From the NCBI GenBank assembly GCA_026075535.2, contig AP026543.1, positions 3,844,001 through 3,908,000 of the forward strand: DNA of 64,000 nucleotides, read 5' to 3'. Source of the stretch: Tricholoma matsutake (lineage: Eukaryota; Basidiomycota; Agaricomycetes; Agaricales; Tricholomataceae). The position numbers and the translations under genes are program-made. This document shows, piece after piece, positions 33,378-43,069 of the stretch; within the stretch, counting starts at the first letter, position 1; every line of letters starts with the position of its first letter. The notes beneath the pieces were generated by a model. That model was not told the DNA's origin, did no database searches, and saw only the letters and a list, made by a program, of their open reading frames with translations.

Positions 33378-34291
33378 TTAGAGATCATCATCATTCTCCC
33401 ATTCACAAGCACCATCATCTTCAACCACATCCAAGTCAATGAACTCCCCTTCATCCTCTGGGTCTTCCACTCCAATAGCATCATCTATTTCCTCTCCATT
33501 CTACTGTCCAGGCAAATTCCACTCCCCTGCTTCCAAAGACAAAATTGCACCAATAAGGGCAATTTTAAGGTCTCCAACTTTGGATCTTGCAGATACTTTG
33601 TCAAGATTGGGAGCACCTGCATTTCTAAATGCTCCAAGTTGCTTTTTGAGATCATTTCCTACCATCTTCTGTATCTTGTCCTTGTCCAACTCCAACTGAA
33701 GTTCCTTGATTTCCTTTTTTCTTTGTGCTGCTGCTTCCTTCCATTTATTTGCAGCCTCCTCTCACTTCTGATTTTTTTCTTGTTGAAGTACAACCATTTC
33801 CTTTTGTTTGGCCCAATATTTTATATGCACAAGCCTGCCCATGAAGAAACTTGAAATCTCCAGGTTCCATAAATAATGCATTCATGAAGTTTTGAGTATT
33901 ATTGTGTTCAAACTTCAAACATTGCAAGTGCATTATAATTTGTCATGGCTTCATTCGCATTTGAATGCAAAAAGCACCCAGTGCACCTTCATTGACATTA
34001 TTTGTCGCTGCATCCATGCAAGTTCCTTCTCTTCAGCTGTAGACTGATCAATTAATCCATCATGTGCAAACTCCAATGTAAATCATTTCCATGTCTCCTT
34101 TGCTCCTTTGAAGAAGGCAGTAAGCAGTCCACAAATATGAGGAAATGTGGAAAGCTTTTCATGAACAGCTTCGAACATTTTGGGTGAATTCTATTTTTTC
34201 CATCAAGTGCTGCAGTTGTAAATGAAGGAGTTGGTCCAATGAGCAAATGAGGATTGCTAATTATCTCCCCAATATGATCTAATACCTTGGC
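33378..34291 (-). pseudogene. C-terminal part of the large uncharacterised repeat protein
   Basis: Continues the gene at 40340-42140 after removal of gypsy-A (duplicated TTGGC at 34287-34291). Fragments read 'GPTPSFTTAALDGKNRIHPK', 'MHLQCLKFEHNNTQNFMNAL', 'QTKGNGCTSTRKKSEVRGG' and 'LKKQLGAFRNAGAPNLDK', ending in an acidic tail 'EDPEDEGEFIDLDVVEDDG' with a stop at 33378. Several stops are present. The 'LKKQL...DLKIALIGAI' part looks like a small helical DNA-binding or SAP-like motif, which is only an inference. Confidence 0.55.
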
Positions 34292-34717
34292 TATAAGGGC
34301 AACCTAAGCCTCTAGCAAAGGGAAATCCGAAGTTAAAATTATACTACATAATACAGGCATTGGGGGCGCACCTAGCAAAGGGAAATCCGAAGAGAAAACT
34401 CTAAGGATCCCCTTGCTGATGCCCAGTATATGTGAAGACGACAAAAATCAAATATAACCTAAAAATAGAAAAAGGCGGAGATAGGTGGATCAAGGCCGCC
34501 GAATGACATCATACCAAGGGGTATGTGTCGGAAGGGGTACTCCGCCTCTAAATATAAAAGTGTCAACATATACAAACATGATAGCAAGGGAAAATTAGTA
34601 ATAAAATCCGGAAAAATCATAGAAAATGAAGAATAGAAGGAAATGAGGTGGGGAAAAATATGGAACGAACATAAAAAATAGGAAAAACACACAGGGCACC
34701 CCCTTAGTCCCCTTACA
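34292..34717 (-). repeat. 3' LTR of the intact gypsy-A
   Basis: RNA-sense ends are TGTAAGGGGACTA and TTGCCCTTATA. Within it a 21-bp segment (CTAGCAAAGGGAAATCCGAA and one more base) occurs twice, near 34311 and 34374. The R start is predicted at AGAGTTTTCT (34393-34402 on +, read on -). Confidence 0.95.
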
Positions 34718-34729
34718 TTCACCCCCTGT

Positions 34730-37700
34730 CTAAGATGCATCGCCCCGATGCATTCGAAATCGTATACGACCAAAGTCCGTGACTTGAATGCAACGCGGTG
34801 CAGCAGTGTGCCGTCGGTGGAATTCCTTGATTAACCGAGGGGCATTTACGTCAGACTCTTCGACCCATGAGTTCTCCTCATACCCATAACCCTTCCAATG
34901 TACCAAATACTGGAGTTTTCCTCGACGCAAACGGCTGTCCAAGATTGACTCGACTTCATATTGGGGTTCTCCCTCGATCACTGTAGGTGGTGGTGGTGGG
35001 TGTGAATGGCGTCCCGGGAACGGATCTGGGGGAGCTGGAAGCAATTTGACGACATGGAAGACGGGATGGAGTCTGGACATGGAGGCTGGGAGGCGTAGAC
35101 GATAGGCATGTGTTCCAACGCACTTGACAATGGGGAAAGGTCCCAAGAAGCGATGAGCGAGTTTCTTGGATGGACATGTAGTGGAGATGTCACTGGAGTC
35201 AAGATAAACTCGATCACCAACCTTGTACTGAGGGGTTGGGGAGTGGCGCTGGTTGTAAAATCGCGCCATGTCGTCCTTCGCCTTTGCTAAGGCTGCCCTT
35301 GCCTCCTCCAAGCTATCCCTCATGCGTTCTGTGAACTCATTCACTGTCTCGATGTGTGAGGGAGTTTGGCGAGGTTCAAATCCCATGCGTGGATGTCGTC
35401 CAGTGTCTAAGAGGAAAGGGGTCTGTTGAGTGGAAGCATGGACATGGTTGTTGTATCCGAACTCGGCCAAAGGAAGGAGATCATCCCAATCGTCCTGGCG
35501 TTCATTGACAAAGAGGCGGATGTACTGCTCCAGTTCCTGGTTGACTCGCTCCGTCTGGCCATCAGTTTGTGGGTGATAAGCAGTTGAAGCGAGGAGTTTG
35601 ATCCCCAGGAGTCGGTACAGCTCACGAGTGAACTCTGCCATGAACTGAGGGCCACGATCCGAGAGGAAGGCACCAGGAAGTCCATGTAACTTCCACACGT
35701 GGTGGAGGTAGAGTCGAGCGGCACCTAGGGCACTGACAGTGGTGTGAGTGGGAATGAAGTGAGCGCGTTTTCCCACTGAGTCAACTGTGCACATCACCGC
35801 ATCAAACCCGTTTGACTCTGGCAATTCCACCACAAAGTCGACGCTGACGACATCCCAACGACTCTCTGGAACAGGAAGAGGGTGTAGCTCACCAATAGGC
35901 TTGCGACGAGGGACCTTGGTGCGTAAGCAAAGGTCACAAGTGCGACAATACTGACCAATGAGCCGTGACATTTGTGGCCACCAATAGTTCCGTGAGGTGA
36001 GCTCCAAGGTCTTCCAGCGTCCGGGGTGGCCAGCAATCTGTGAGTCATGGTGTTGGGATATGATGCGCCGGCGAAGGTCTGGGTCATTGGGAACATAGAT
36101 GCGATCCCTGAAATACAACAAGTCCTCCTTTTCAGCCCACTCTGCCGCACGTAAGGAAAGGGTCGATCCCTTCCTCAGTTCTTTAACAGCTCGGGCGACA
36201 ACATCCTCATGTAAACCGCTACGGTTTGCGCGATGAATGTCACGTAGAATGTCCCGCTCCTCGCCCTGGGGTACGATGCCTTCCAGTGCCCGAATGGTGA
36301 ACAGGTCTGGCTGCAACAGCACAATGTTTTGGTTGTCACCGCTGCCATCCCCATGGTCTGCACGTCGGGATAGGGCATCGGTCTTCCCCATGCTGTGACC
36401 CGGACGGTGGTGCAAGGAGAAGTCGAATCTAGATAGATACAGGGACCAACGAGCTTGACGACGGTTCAATTTCTTGGCCGTCATGAAGTACTCGAGGTTC
36501 TTGTGATCCGTCCAAATTTCCACCTTGTGTTGGGCACCCTCGAGGAAGTGTTGCCACTCCTCAAGCGCACGCATTATCGCCAACATCTCCTTGTCATGGA
36601 TCTCGTAGTTTCTCTCTACAGCGCTAAGGCTTTTGGAGTAGAACGCAACAGGATGCCACTTCTGGTCCTCCAGAGACTGCTGAGACAACACAGCGCCCGT
36701 CGCAAAGTCAGAACTGTCGGCCTCTACACGAAAAGGACGCGAATCGTCAGCAAAGGTAAGGATCGGAGCGGAAGTGACCATCTCCTTAAGCTTTTCGAAC
36801 GCCTCCTGTTGTGCATTATCCCACCTCCATGCCTCCTTTCCTGTCAAGTCGAACAGCGGTCGTGCATGATGTGAGAAATCCTTGATAAAACGCCGATAAA
36901 AATTGATGAAGCCCAGGAAAGACTGCACCTCCTTCTTGTTCGTGGGCGTAGGCCAAGCTGTGACCCCATTTACCTTGATAGGATCCATCTCCACTTGACC
37001 CTCCGAGATAATCAGGCCGAGGTACTCGATCTTGGTCCTTTCGAACTCGCATTTGTCCTGACGAAGGTAGAGTTTGTACCATCGAAGTCGTTCTAGGACG
37101 AGGCGCGTGATGCGACGGTGCTCTTCAACCGTGCGAGTGAAGATGAGGATGTCGTCGAGATAGATGCAGACAACGCCTTCGAGGATGAGGTCATGGAAGA
37201 TGTCGTTCATCATGGTCTGAAAGGTGGCAGGGCTATTAGTAAGGCCAAAGAACATGACAAGCGGTTCAAAAAGACCACGGTTGGTACGAAAGGCTGCCTT
37301 CCACTCATCTCCCTCCTTTATCCTCACATTATTATAGCCCCAACGGACATCGAGCTTGGTGAAGTATCGGGCTCCACGGAGTTGGTTTACGAGTTCGGAG
37401 ATGAGGGGTAGTGGGTAGCGATTTTTGACCGTGATGTTGTTGAGTCTTCTGTAGTCTTGAACCGGTCGAAGTGAGCCATCCTTCTTCTTGACAAAGAAAA
37501 AGGGAGAGGCCATGGGTGACTTCGATGGTCGAATACGTCCAGAGGCCAGGTGCTCGTCGATGAACTGGTCAAGCTGCCGTTGTTCCTCCGGAGAGAGAGG
37601 ATAGACCTTGCAGGATGAAGGGGTTGCGCCGGGGGTGAGTTCGATCGCGTGATCCCATGGCTTACGCGCAGGAAGAGAGTCGAATGACTCCTTGGAGAAC

Positions 37701-38632
37701 ACGTCTTCAAACTCATGGAGATGAGGGAGTAAGGAGTTAGTAGAGGATTTAGCAGCGTTGTTTTTGTGGAAGGCCTCGGCGAGGTGTTGGGATATGTTCG
37801 ATGTGGCACACACCTCATGCGATGAGCGAATCGCAGTGTAGAAGATCCGATCACCCTCCTCCACTTCCTCTGGGTCCTCATCATCATCATCCGAGTCCGG
37901 CATTAGATCAGGAACCCCTTCCAATTCCACTTCAGGTATAGGCAGGGGTCCAGCACGACACTTCTGAGTTCGTCGTATTGCCGCCTTCTGTCCACGACGT
38001 TCTTGCCTGGCTTCTGTGAAACACGTCCGACAGCGGGATGGACATCGGCTCATGGTAACCTCCCCGGTGCGCCAGTCGACCTCTGGGTTATGGTCTCGAA
38101 GCCATGGATATCCCAAAATCGCCTTTTGCTTTCCTAATTGAGTGACAGCAAAAAGGGCACGCTCACTATGATCTTTGTAACGGAGAACCAGGTCTGCAAC
38201 CTCTCGGATGGCACCAGCTTCATTTGGGGATCCATCCACGTTATATACAGGTATCGGACGTGAGAGTGAGCGAGTATTTAGATGATGTTGTTGTACCAGA
38301 TGGGAATCGATGAAGAGACCAGTCGCACCAGAGTCCAGGAGCGCAGAAACACCGAGTATCTGTCCAGTGTCGGTCGTCTGCAGTTCGATGGCTAGGTTTA
38401 AGGAATGTGCAGAGGGAGTGGATGCCACAATATACTTGCGTGGTAGTTTACGCTCCCATGATTTAATTTTGGGACGTGGAGTAGAAGGAGAGATGGGGAG
38501 AGCAGGTACGTCTTTAGCCAACTTCGAAGGGTCAGAGAGGGGAGCAGTCACAGAAATGGATTCATTCTCCAGGGATTCAACTGACAAGACTTCAAAGCAG
38601 TTATGGACAGGCAGTGAGGGCGTACGATTCAC
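34730..38632 (-). CDS. pol: Pol polyprotein of gypsy-A: PR-RT-RNase H-IN-chromodomain
   Basis: One open frame of 1300 codons. Protease 'VSALLDSGATGLFIDSHL' is near residue 100. RT starts near 380 ('FFFVKKKDGSLRPVQDYRRL') with the catalytic box YLDDIL. RNase H has 'VEADSSDFATGAVLSQQ' and 'NYEIHDKEMLAIMRALEEWQ'. Integrase has an HHCC zinc region ending 'CRTCDLCLRTK', the core Asp in 'VVSVDFVVELP', the second Asp in 'FLSDRGPQF' and Glu in 'TERVNQELEQYIR'. A GPF-like module ('HRFLGPFPIVKCVG') and a chromodomain ('YLVHWKGYGYEENSWVEE') near residue 1240 follow. The frame has no ATG near its start; codon GTG at 38632 overlaps the Gag stop in the -1 frame, so it is likely made by frameshifting and cut by its own protease. 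Confidence 0.96.
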   Translation of the reverse strand: MNRTPSLPVHNCFEVLSVESLENESISVTAPLSDPSKLAKDVPALPISPSTPRPKIKSWERKLPRKYIVASTPSAHSLNLAIELQTTDTGQILGVSALLDSGATGLFIDSHLVQQHHLNTRSLSRPIPVYNVDGSPNEAGAIREVADLVLRYKDHSERALFAVTQLGKQKAILGYPWLRDHNPEVDWRTGEVTMSRCPSRCRTCFTEARQERRGQKAAIRRTQKCRAGPLPIPEVELEGVPDLMPDSDDDDEDPEEVEEGDRIFYTAIRSSHEVCATSNISQHLAEAFHKNNAAKSSTNSLLPHLHEFEDVFSKESFDSLPARKPWDHAIELTPGATPSSCKVYPLSPEEQRQLDQFIDEHLASGRIRPSKSPMASPFFFVKKKDGSLRPVQDYRRLNNITVKNRYPLPLISELVNQLRGARYFTKLDVRWGYNNVRIKEGDEWKAAFRTNRGLFEPLVMFFGLTNSPATFQTMMNDIFHDLILEGVVCIYLDDILIFTRTVEEHRRITRLVLERLRWYKLYLRQDKCEFERTKIEYLGLIISEGQVEMDPIKVNGVTAWPTPTNKKEVQSFLGFINFYRRFIKDFSHHARPLFDLTGKEAWRWDNAQQEAFEKLKEMVTSAPILTFADDSRPFRVEADSSDFATGAVLSQQSLEDQKWHPVAFYSKSLSAVERNYEIHDKEMLAIMRALEEWQHFLEGAQHKVEIWTDHKNLEYFMTAKKLNRRQARWSLYLSRFDFSLHHRPGHSMGKTDALSRRADHGDGSGDNQNIVLLQPDLFTIRALEGIVPQGEERDILRDIHRANRSGLHEDVVARAVKELRKGSTLSLRAAEWAEKEDLLYFRDRIYVPNDPDLRRRIISQHHDSQIAGHPGRWKTLELTSRNYWWPQMSRLIGQYCRTCDLCLRTKVPRRKPIGELHPLPVPESRWDVVSVDFVVELPESNGFDAVMCTVDSVGKRAHFIPTHTTVSALGAARLYLHHVWKLHGLPGAFLSDRGPQFMAEFTRELYRLLGIKLLASTAYHPQTDGQTERVNQELEQYIRLFVNERQDDWDDLLPLAEFGYNNHVHASTQQTPFLLDTGRHPRMGFEPRQTPSHIETVNEFTERMRDSLEEARAALAKAKDDMARFYNQRHSPTPQYKVGDRVYLDSSDISTTCPSKKLAHRFLGPFPIVKCVGTHAYRLRLPASMSRLHPVFHVVKLLPAPPDPFPGRHSHPPPPPTVIEGEPQYEVESILDSRLRRGKLQYLVHWKGYGYEENSWVEESDVNAPRLIKEFHRRHTAAPRCIQVTDFGRIRFRMHRGDAS

Positions 38633-39747
38633 TCGCTGCGAATAGGAAAATCCTGCTCCTCTACAACTTCCAGCTTAACCTCCTCTGCAACTTGATCCTT
38701 CGCTTCCTCAACATCTACAAGTGCCAACAGATCTTGCAGGAGTTCGTCTCGTCCCTCGGGGGTGAGCATGCGGATATCCTGACGATGGGGACATGCTCCA
38801 GCCCTGTGTCCAGGTTCCCCACAACGGTAGCAGAGATCCAACTTACGTGCACGGCTGCGGGCTGCATCAACATCCATTGGTACTGGGATATTGACGGCTG
38901 GTGTGGGAGTTTGACGAGCAGGAATGGGGTTAGGGCGGGGGAGGCTTCGATTGAAGGTGTAGGGTGTATGAGTGGTAGTGGGAGCATGGAATGCAGCATT
39001 AAACGCTGCATTTGTGAGTCGGTTCTCGTCACAGAGTGAAGCAGCTTCATACCAAGCAAGGATATCATCGTCCGCTGGGCGCCCTTCCAACATCTGTGCA
39101 ATCTGGTCCTGAATTTCTTGGTTGAGCCCCCGTCGGAACTTCACCACCACTGGTAACCCACTCCCATACCCTGCCATGTCCACCAAATCCTTGAACTCAT
39201 CGATATAGTCGTCCACGGATCGACGTCCCTGGTGGTAAGTGGATGACTCAAGTCGTGTCACTGCTCGGTGGCGTTCATTGAGGGGGCAGAAGTGGCGTAT
39301 GAACTCAGCTCGAAAGTCACCCCAAGTGGAGAAAGGTAGAGAACCGAGTTCTTTAGTTTGACGTAGGATATGGTCCACATAGAGATAGGCGCGTTCAGAT
39401 TTCATGTATGTGAAGGCCCAATAAATTTTTGCAGCCTCATCGACGAATTGATGCGACTGGAGACTAATGTATAACTCACAGGAATTAAGGAATGCACGTC
39501 CCTGCGCACATGCACCATTAAATTCAGCGGGGGGGGACGGTTTGATCTGGGCACGTTCCTTAGTGGACGCGTTTGGCAAAACATCGTTGTTGGGTGCGCT
39601 TGGAGTCGTGAAGGGGGAACTATTAGTCGTAGGGTTAGCCTGGAGGGTCCTAACGAAGTTTTCAATCGTAGATTTAAGCGAGTCGATTTGCGCGCGCATT
39701 CCGGAAACGTCGCTTTCAAGCGCGTCGAAGCGTTCTGATGCGTCCAT
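38629..39747 (-). CDS. gag: Gag of gypsy-A
   Basis: 372 codons, start 'MDASERFDALESDVSGMRAQ' at 39747 with a coiled-coil N-terminus. The Gag core includes 'FLNSCELYISLQSHQFVDEA' and 'KIYWAFTYMKSERAYLYVDH', then 'FRAEFIRHFCPLNERHRAVT'. One CCHC zinc knuckle CYRCGEPGHRAGAC is followed by a Glu-rich C-terminus. It forms the particle shell and binds element RNA. Stop TGA at 38629-38631 overlaps the Pol frame. Confidence 0.95.
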   Translation of the reverse strand: MDASERFDALESDVSGMRAQIDSLKSTIENFVRTLQANPTTNSSPFTTPSAPNNDVLPNASTKERAQIKPSPPAEFNGACAQGRAFLNSCELYISLQSHQFVDEAAKIYWAFTYMKSERAYLYVDHILRQTKELGSLPFSTWGDFRAEFIRHFCPLNERHRAVTRLESSTYHQGRRSVDDYIDEFKDLVDMAGYGSGLPVVVKFRRGLNQEIQDQIAQMLEGRPADDDILAWYEAASLCDENRLTNAAFNAAFHAPTTTHTPYTFNRSLPRPNPIPARQTPTPAVNIPVPMDVDAARSRARKLDLCYRCGEPGHRAGACPHRQDIRMLTPEGRDELLQDLLALVDVEEAKDQVAEEVKLEVVEEQDFPIRSE

Positions 39748-39901
39748 GTCGCTAGGGAGCGCGTTTGGCGAAAATGGCGGCGCAATAAAGGCGAGAGTAT
39801 CTGGAACGGTGTGTAGGGACTCTGTGGAGCTTTGGGAAGCATTGTCCAGTCCGTACCTGCCTATTTTGGGCAGCGCGTTCGCGATTTTCGGGCCTTAGGG
39901 G

Positions 39902-39911
39902 AGAGTTTTCT
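39902..39911 (-). promoter_or_regulatory. Predicted self-priming primer-binding site of gypsy-A
   Basis: RNA-sense AGAAAACTCT begins two bases after the 5' LTR. The exact complement AGAGTTTTCT lies in both LTRs (40015-40024 and 34393-34402 on +, read on -). The geometry (two-base gap, ~10-nt pairing) is the same as in gypsy-B at 20369, although the sequences are unrelated. There is no tRNA-like TGG site. Confidence 0.65.
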
Positions 39912-39913
39912 AC

Positions 39914-40339
39914 TATAAGGGCAACCTAAGCCTCTAGCAAAGGGAAATCCGAAGTTAAAATTATACTACATAATACAGGCATTGGGGGCGCACCTAGCAA
40001 AGGGAAATCTGAAGAGAAAACTCTAAGGATCCCCTTGCTGATGCCCAGTATATGTGAAGACGACAAAAATCAAATATAACCTAAAAATAGAAAAAGGCGG
40101 AGATAGGCGGATCAAGGCCGCCGAATGACATCATACCAAGGGGTATGTGTCGGAAGGGGTACTCCGCCTCTAAATATAAAAGTGTCAACATATACAAACA
40201 TGATAGCAAGGGAAAATTAGTAATAAAATCCGGAAAAATCATAGAAAATGAAGAATAGAAGGAAATGAGGTGGGGAAAAATATGGAACGAACATAAAAAA
40301 TAGGAAAAACACACAGGGCACCCCCTTAGTCTCCTTACA
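39914..40339 (-). repeat. 5' LTR of the intact gypsy-A
   Basis: 426 bp, identical to 34292-34717 except for three transitions. It supplies the promoter; the predicted transcript starts near 40024, giving U3 of about 315 bp. Confidence 0.95.
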
Positions 40340-42140
40340 TTGGCATGGCATGGGCAAAGTTCAAGTGCATTCTGTCCAGGAGTACAAACTTTCTCCATAT
40401 ACAGATGAGAGATTGATTGAGCATAGAGTGATAAGACAGCAAGCTCAGAAAGGTGGAATATCATGAATTGCATTCCAGAAGTTCTGCTCCATATGATTGA
40501 ACTTCCTTGTGCTTTTTTGAAGTCAGTAATATTCGAGATATGCTGTAAACTGTGAAAGATGTGCTAAAATAGCAGTTGCACCATCACAGTATGATCCAAA
40601 GCATGTATTGGATGTATCAGGAAAAGTAAATTCACTACCAACATTTTCTCGCCACCAGAAGCAAAAAATATTGTGATGTCCTTTTTTGTCATCCTTGTGA
40701 TTGAAAAGTGCACCTGCCAATTGAGTTGCTTTGATTCCTCCATGTGCTGTACTCTCAAATGCTCGTTCTTGTGCTGGTGTGATTGTATTACTATCAGATA
40801 CCATATCAGCAAGAATGGCAGCATTGCCACAGTTTGCAAGTAGAATAGGAGGTGTTTGCTTGTGTTCCTCCCACCATTTGGACATTGCAAAATATCCACC
40901 CCAAACACTATTCAAATCCTTGTGGCAACCACAGCCAGCCCAGACAAAGTATGTCAAATATTGTTTTTCTTTATCAGACATCATTTGATAAACATTTTTT
41001 CCCAGATCAATAACAAGATCTTCAGACATTCTTGCCAGATGAGCTTGCTGTGTTTCAAGAGGCAAAGCATTCCATGTGCCAGTTCCACCAAGCTTTAAAA
41101 TAACCTCACAGTATTTTGCATAAAACTTTGGCACAAGTTCTTGATTACCAGAATCAAGAACTTTTGTTCACCCAATTGCTGTAAAACAGCAGACACTTTG
41201 AGCTCCTCCAGTGTACGAACATCCTTCTTTTCCTTTGCACAATGATCTGTCATCATTCCAATCAGTTTGGCAAAGATATCAACTGTACATAGAAGAGATC
41301 CATGTTGTTTTCCCAAGGGTGAGCAATTATATAGATCAACAATTGAATCAAGCATTAGGTTCCAATCATTAATTGAATCTTCACTAGAGCTATCAAAGGA
41401 TGGAGTAATGCCCAAAAAATGTGTAACATGCTGTTTTGCTCCATTGGATGATTCATAGTCACTAGCCTTCAGATTGATATGCTGTGAATAATACTGCACA
41501 TCCTGATGACTAGTACATCTCCACTTCATGTTAGTGCTTCGGCATCAGCCATTTCAAACCCAAGTTGAATTTGGCTTGCAACATATCCTTCCATAAGAAT
41601 ACATGAAACAGTCTGATGGCTAATGGATCCTTTTCTTGTAATCCCAGCACTTTTCAGAATGGCCATAGTCACTGTACTGACATATTCTTTTGAACAGCCA
41701 GCTTTGACAAGTAGATGAATAAGATTCCAAGTTTCCTGAGTGTAAATACCCTTGTGTAAAAGTGAATGTGTGGATTTTTCATAAATGGCCTGTTGACGAG
41801 CTTTCTCTTTTGCCTGGATTACAGCCTTCTGTCGAAGGGTAGTAGCACTTTCACAACACTTTTGAAAATAGGCAGCCTGAGAATGTGATTGTTTGAGATT
41901 TCTCTGTGCCAGAGCAAGCTTTCCCTTAGCTTTAGCCAGCTCTATCTGAGACCTATCCATAGTATGGAAAAGTTGATCCTGTAGATTGGAGTACTTCTTT
42001 TCAAGCTGTGCCAGAGTTTCACCATATGAGGTAGTATCATGAATTAGCTGCTTTTGTTCAGCAAGATGCTGTGCATTAGTCACCTGCACCATCAAGATCA
42101 GAAGTGAGATGTTGAGTTGGTAGGTCCAGTCAGGCTGCAT
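40340..42140 (-). pseudogene. Large uncharacterised repeat protein, N-terminal and central parts
   Basis: Reads left from 42140. A coiled-coil first part includes 'LEKKYSNLQDQLFHTMDRSQ' and 'IELAKAKGKLALAQRNLKQS'. Then 'GITRKGSISHQTVSCILMEG', 'TDHCAKEKKDVRTLEELK', 'PKFYAKYCEVILKLGGTGTW', and the most conserved block 'FVWAGCGCHKDLNSVWGGYF', 'LLANCGNAAILAD', 'AHGGIKATQLAGALFNHKDD' and 'SNTCFGSYCDGATAILAHLS'. It continues as 'LSELAVLSLYAQSISHLYME' up to the gypsy-A insertion. I recognise this family as highly repeated in Agaricomycetes but know of no assigned function. The Cys/His/Asp-rich centre (GCGCHKDLN) could be a catalytic or metal site. Small frame changes occur near 41526 and 41110. Confidence 0.65.
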
Positions 42141-42626
42141 TGAATCCAGCTATATTCCTTCTTCAGGAAGCAATACCTGCTTTTGGTGGCATGTCGTGGA
42201 ATAATCTAGATTTTATTATTATTAGTTTAAGTGCATGGAAATATAATGTAATTTGGGTACCTTTGGTGGGAAATTGGAGAAATATGGTTATAGTAATATA
42301 TCGGGTTGTCTTCTTCACCAGATGGTATTGTATAACCACCCATCTTTGATCTGGTCCACAACTGCCCAGACTTGAAAGAGAATGTGTATATACAAACTTG
42401 GATATAATGGTGCTGGTATCTACAGAAATGTACTAATTCCAGGTCCACATGGTTGTCTGGAATGGAGCAGTCATAGGATGTGCACCCCCTTTCTCAACTT
42501 GGCACCACCCAAGTGGGTCTGCTTTGTTGAGGACTACAAAAGACTATATAGGTTTCTGTATGAATGTAACACAGCTGTTAGGGTAAGGAGAAATGAGTCT
42601 GGGGTGTTTGTCCACCATGCAGTTTC
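42141..42626. other. Spacer between the divergent genes of the outer element
   Basis: AT-rich, with no conserved frame recognised. An open + frame at 42382-42626 (a stretch reading 'NLAPPKWVCFVEDYKRLYRF') runs into the gypsy-A LTR and could be the start of the SAP-side gene. It presumably contains the divergent promoters. Confidence 0.35.
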
Positions 42627-43063
42627 TATAAGGGCAACCTTAGAGGCCACTTAATTAGTGGACTAGCAAAGGGAACTCCAAAGTTAAAATTATGGTACAT
42701 ATTGCAGGGAGTGGAGGCTCACCTAGCAAAGGGAAATCTGAAGAGAAAACTCTAAGGACCCCTTTGCCAATGCCCAGTATATGTGAAGATTGCAAAAATC
42801 AAATAATAGCCTAAAAATAGAAAAGGCGGAGATAGGCAGATCAAGGCTGCCAAATGACATCATACCAAGGGGTGGATGTTGGAAAGGGTACTCCACCTCT
42901 AAATATAAAACTGTCAACATGCACAAATGTGATAGAAAGGGAAATTAGTAATAAAATAAGGAAAAATCATAGAAAATGAATAGGAGGAAATGAAGTGAGG
43001 GAAAATATAGGATGAACATAAAAAATAGAAGAAACACATGGGGCACCCCCTAGTCCCCTTACA
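42627..43063 (-). repeat. 3' LTR of gypsy-A copy 2
   Basis: About 437 bp. Related to 52021-52456 but clearly diverged, and with an extra palindromic word (CCACTTAATTAGTGG) near the U5 end. Confidence 0.9.
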
Positions 43064-43069
43064 TCACCC

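Larger units (their letters stand above)
34292..40339 (-). mobile_element. Intact Ty3/gypsy family A chromovirus, 6048 bp
   Basis: Flanked by an exact 5-bp duplication TTGGC (34287-34291, 40340-40344). Both LTRs are 426 bp and differ at three positions, all transitions. Gag (372 codons) and Pol (1300 codons) are each uninterrupted, and all catalytic motifs are present. The purine tract AGGGGGTGAA precedes the 3' LTR. This is the youngest large insertion in the window and is potentially active; CpG dinucleotides are still plentiful, unlike the two older copies. Confidence 0.97.
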
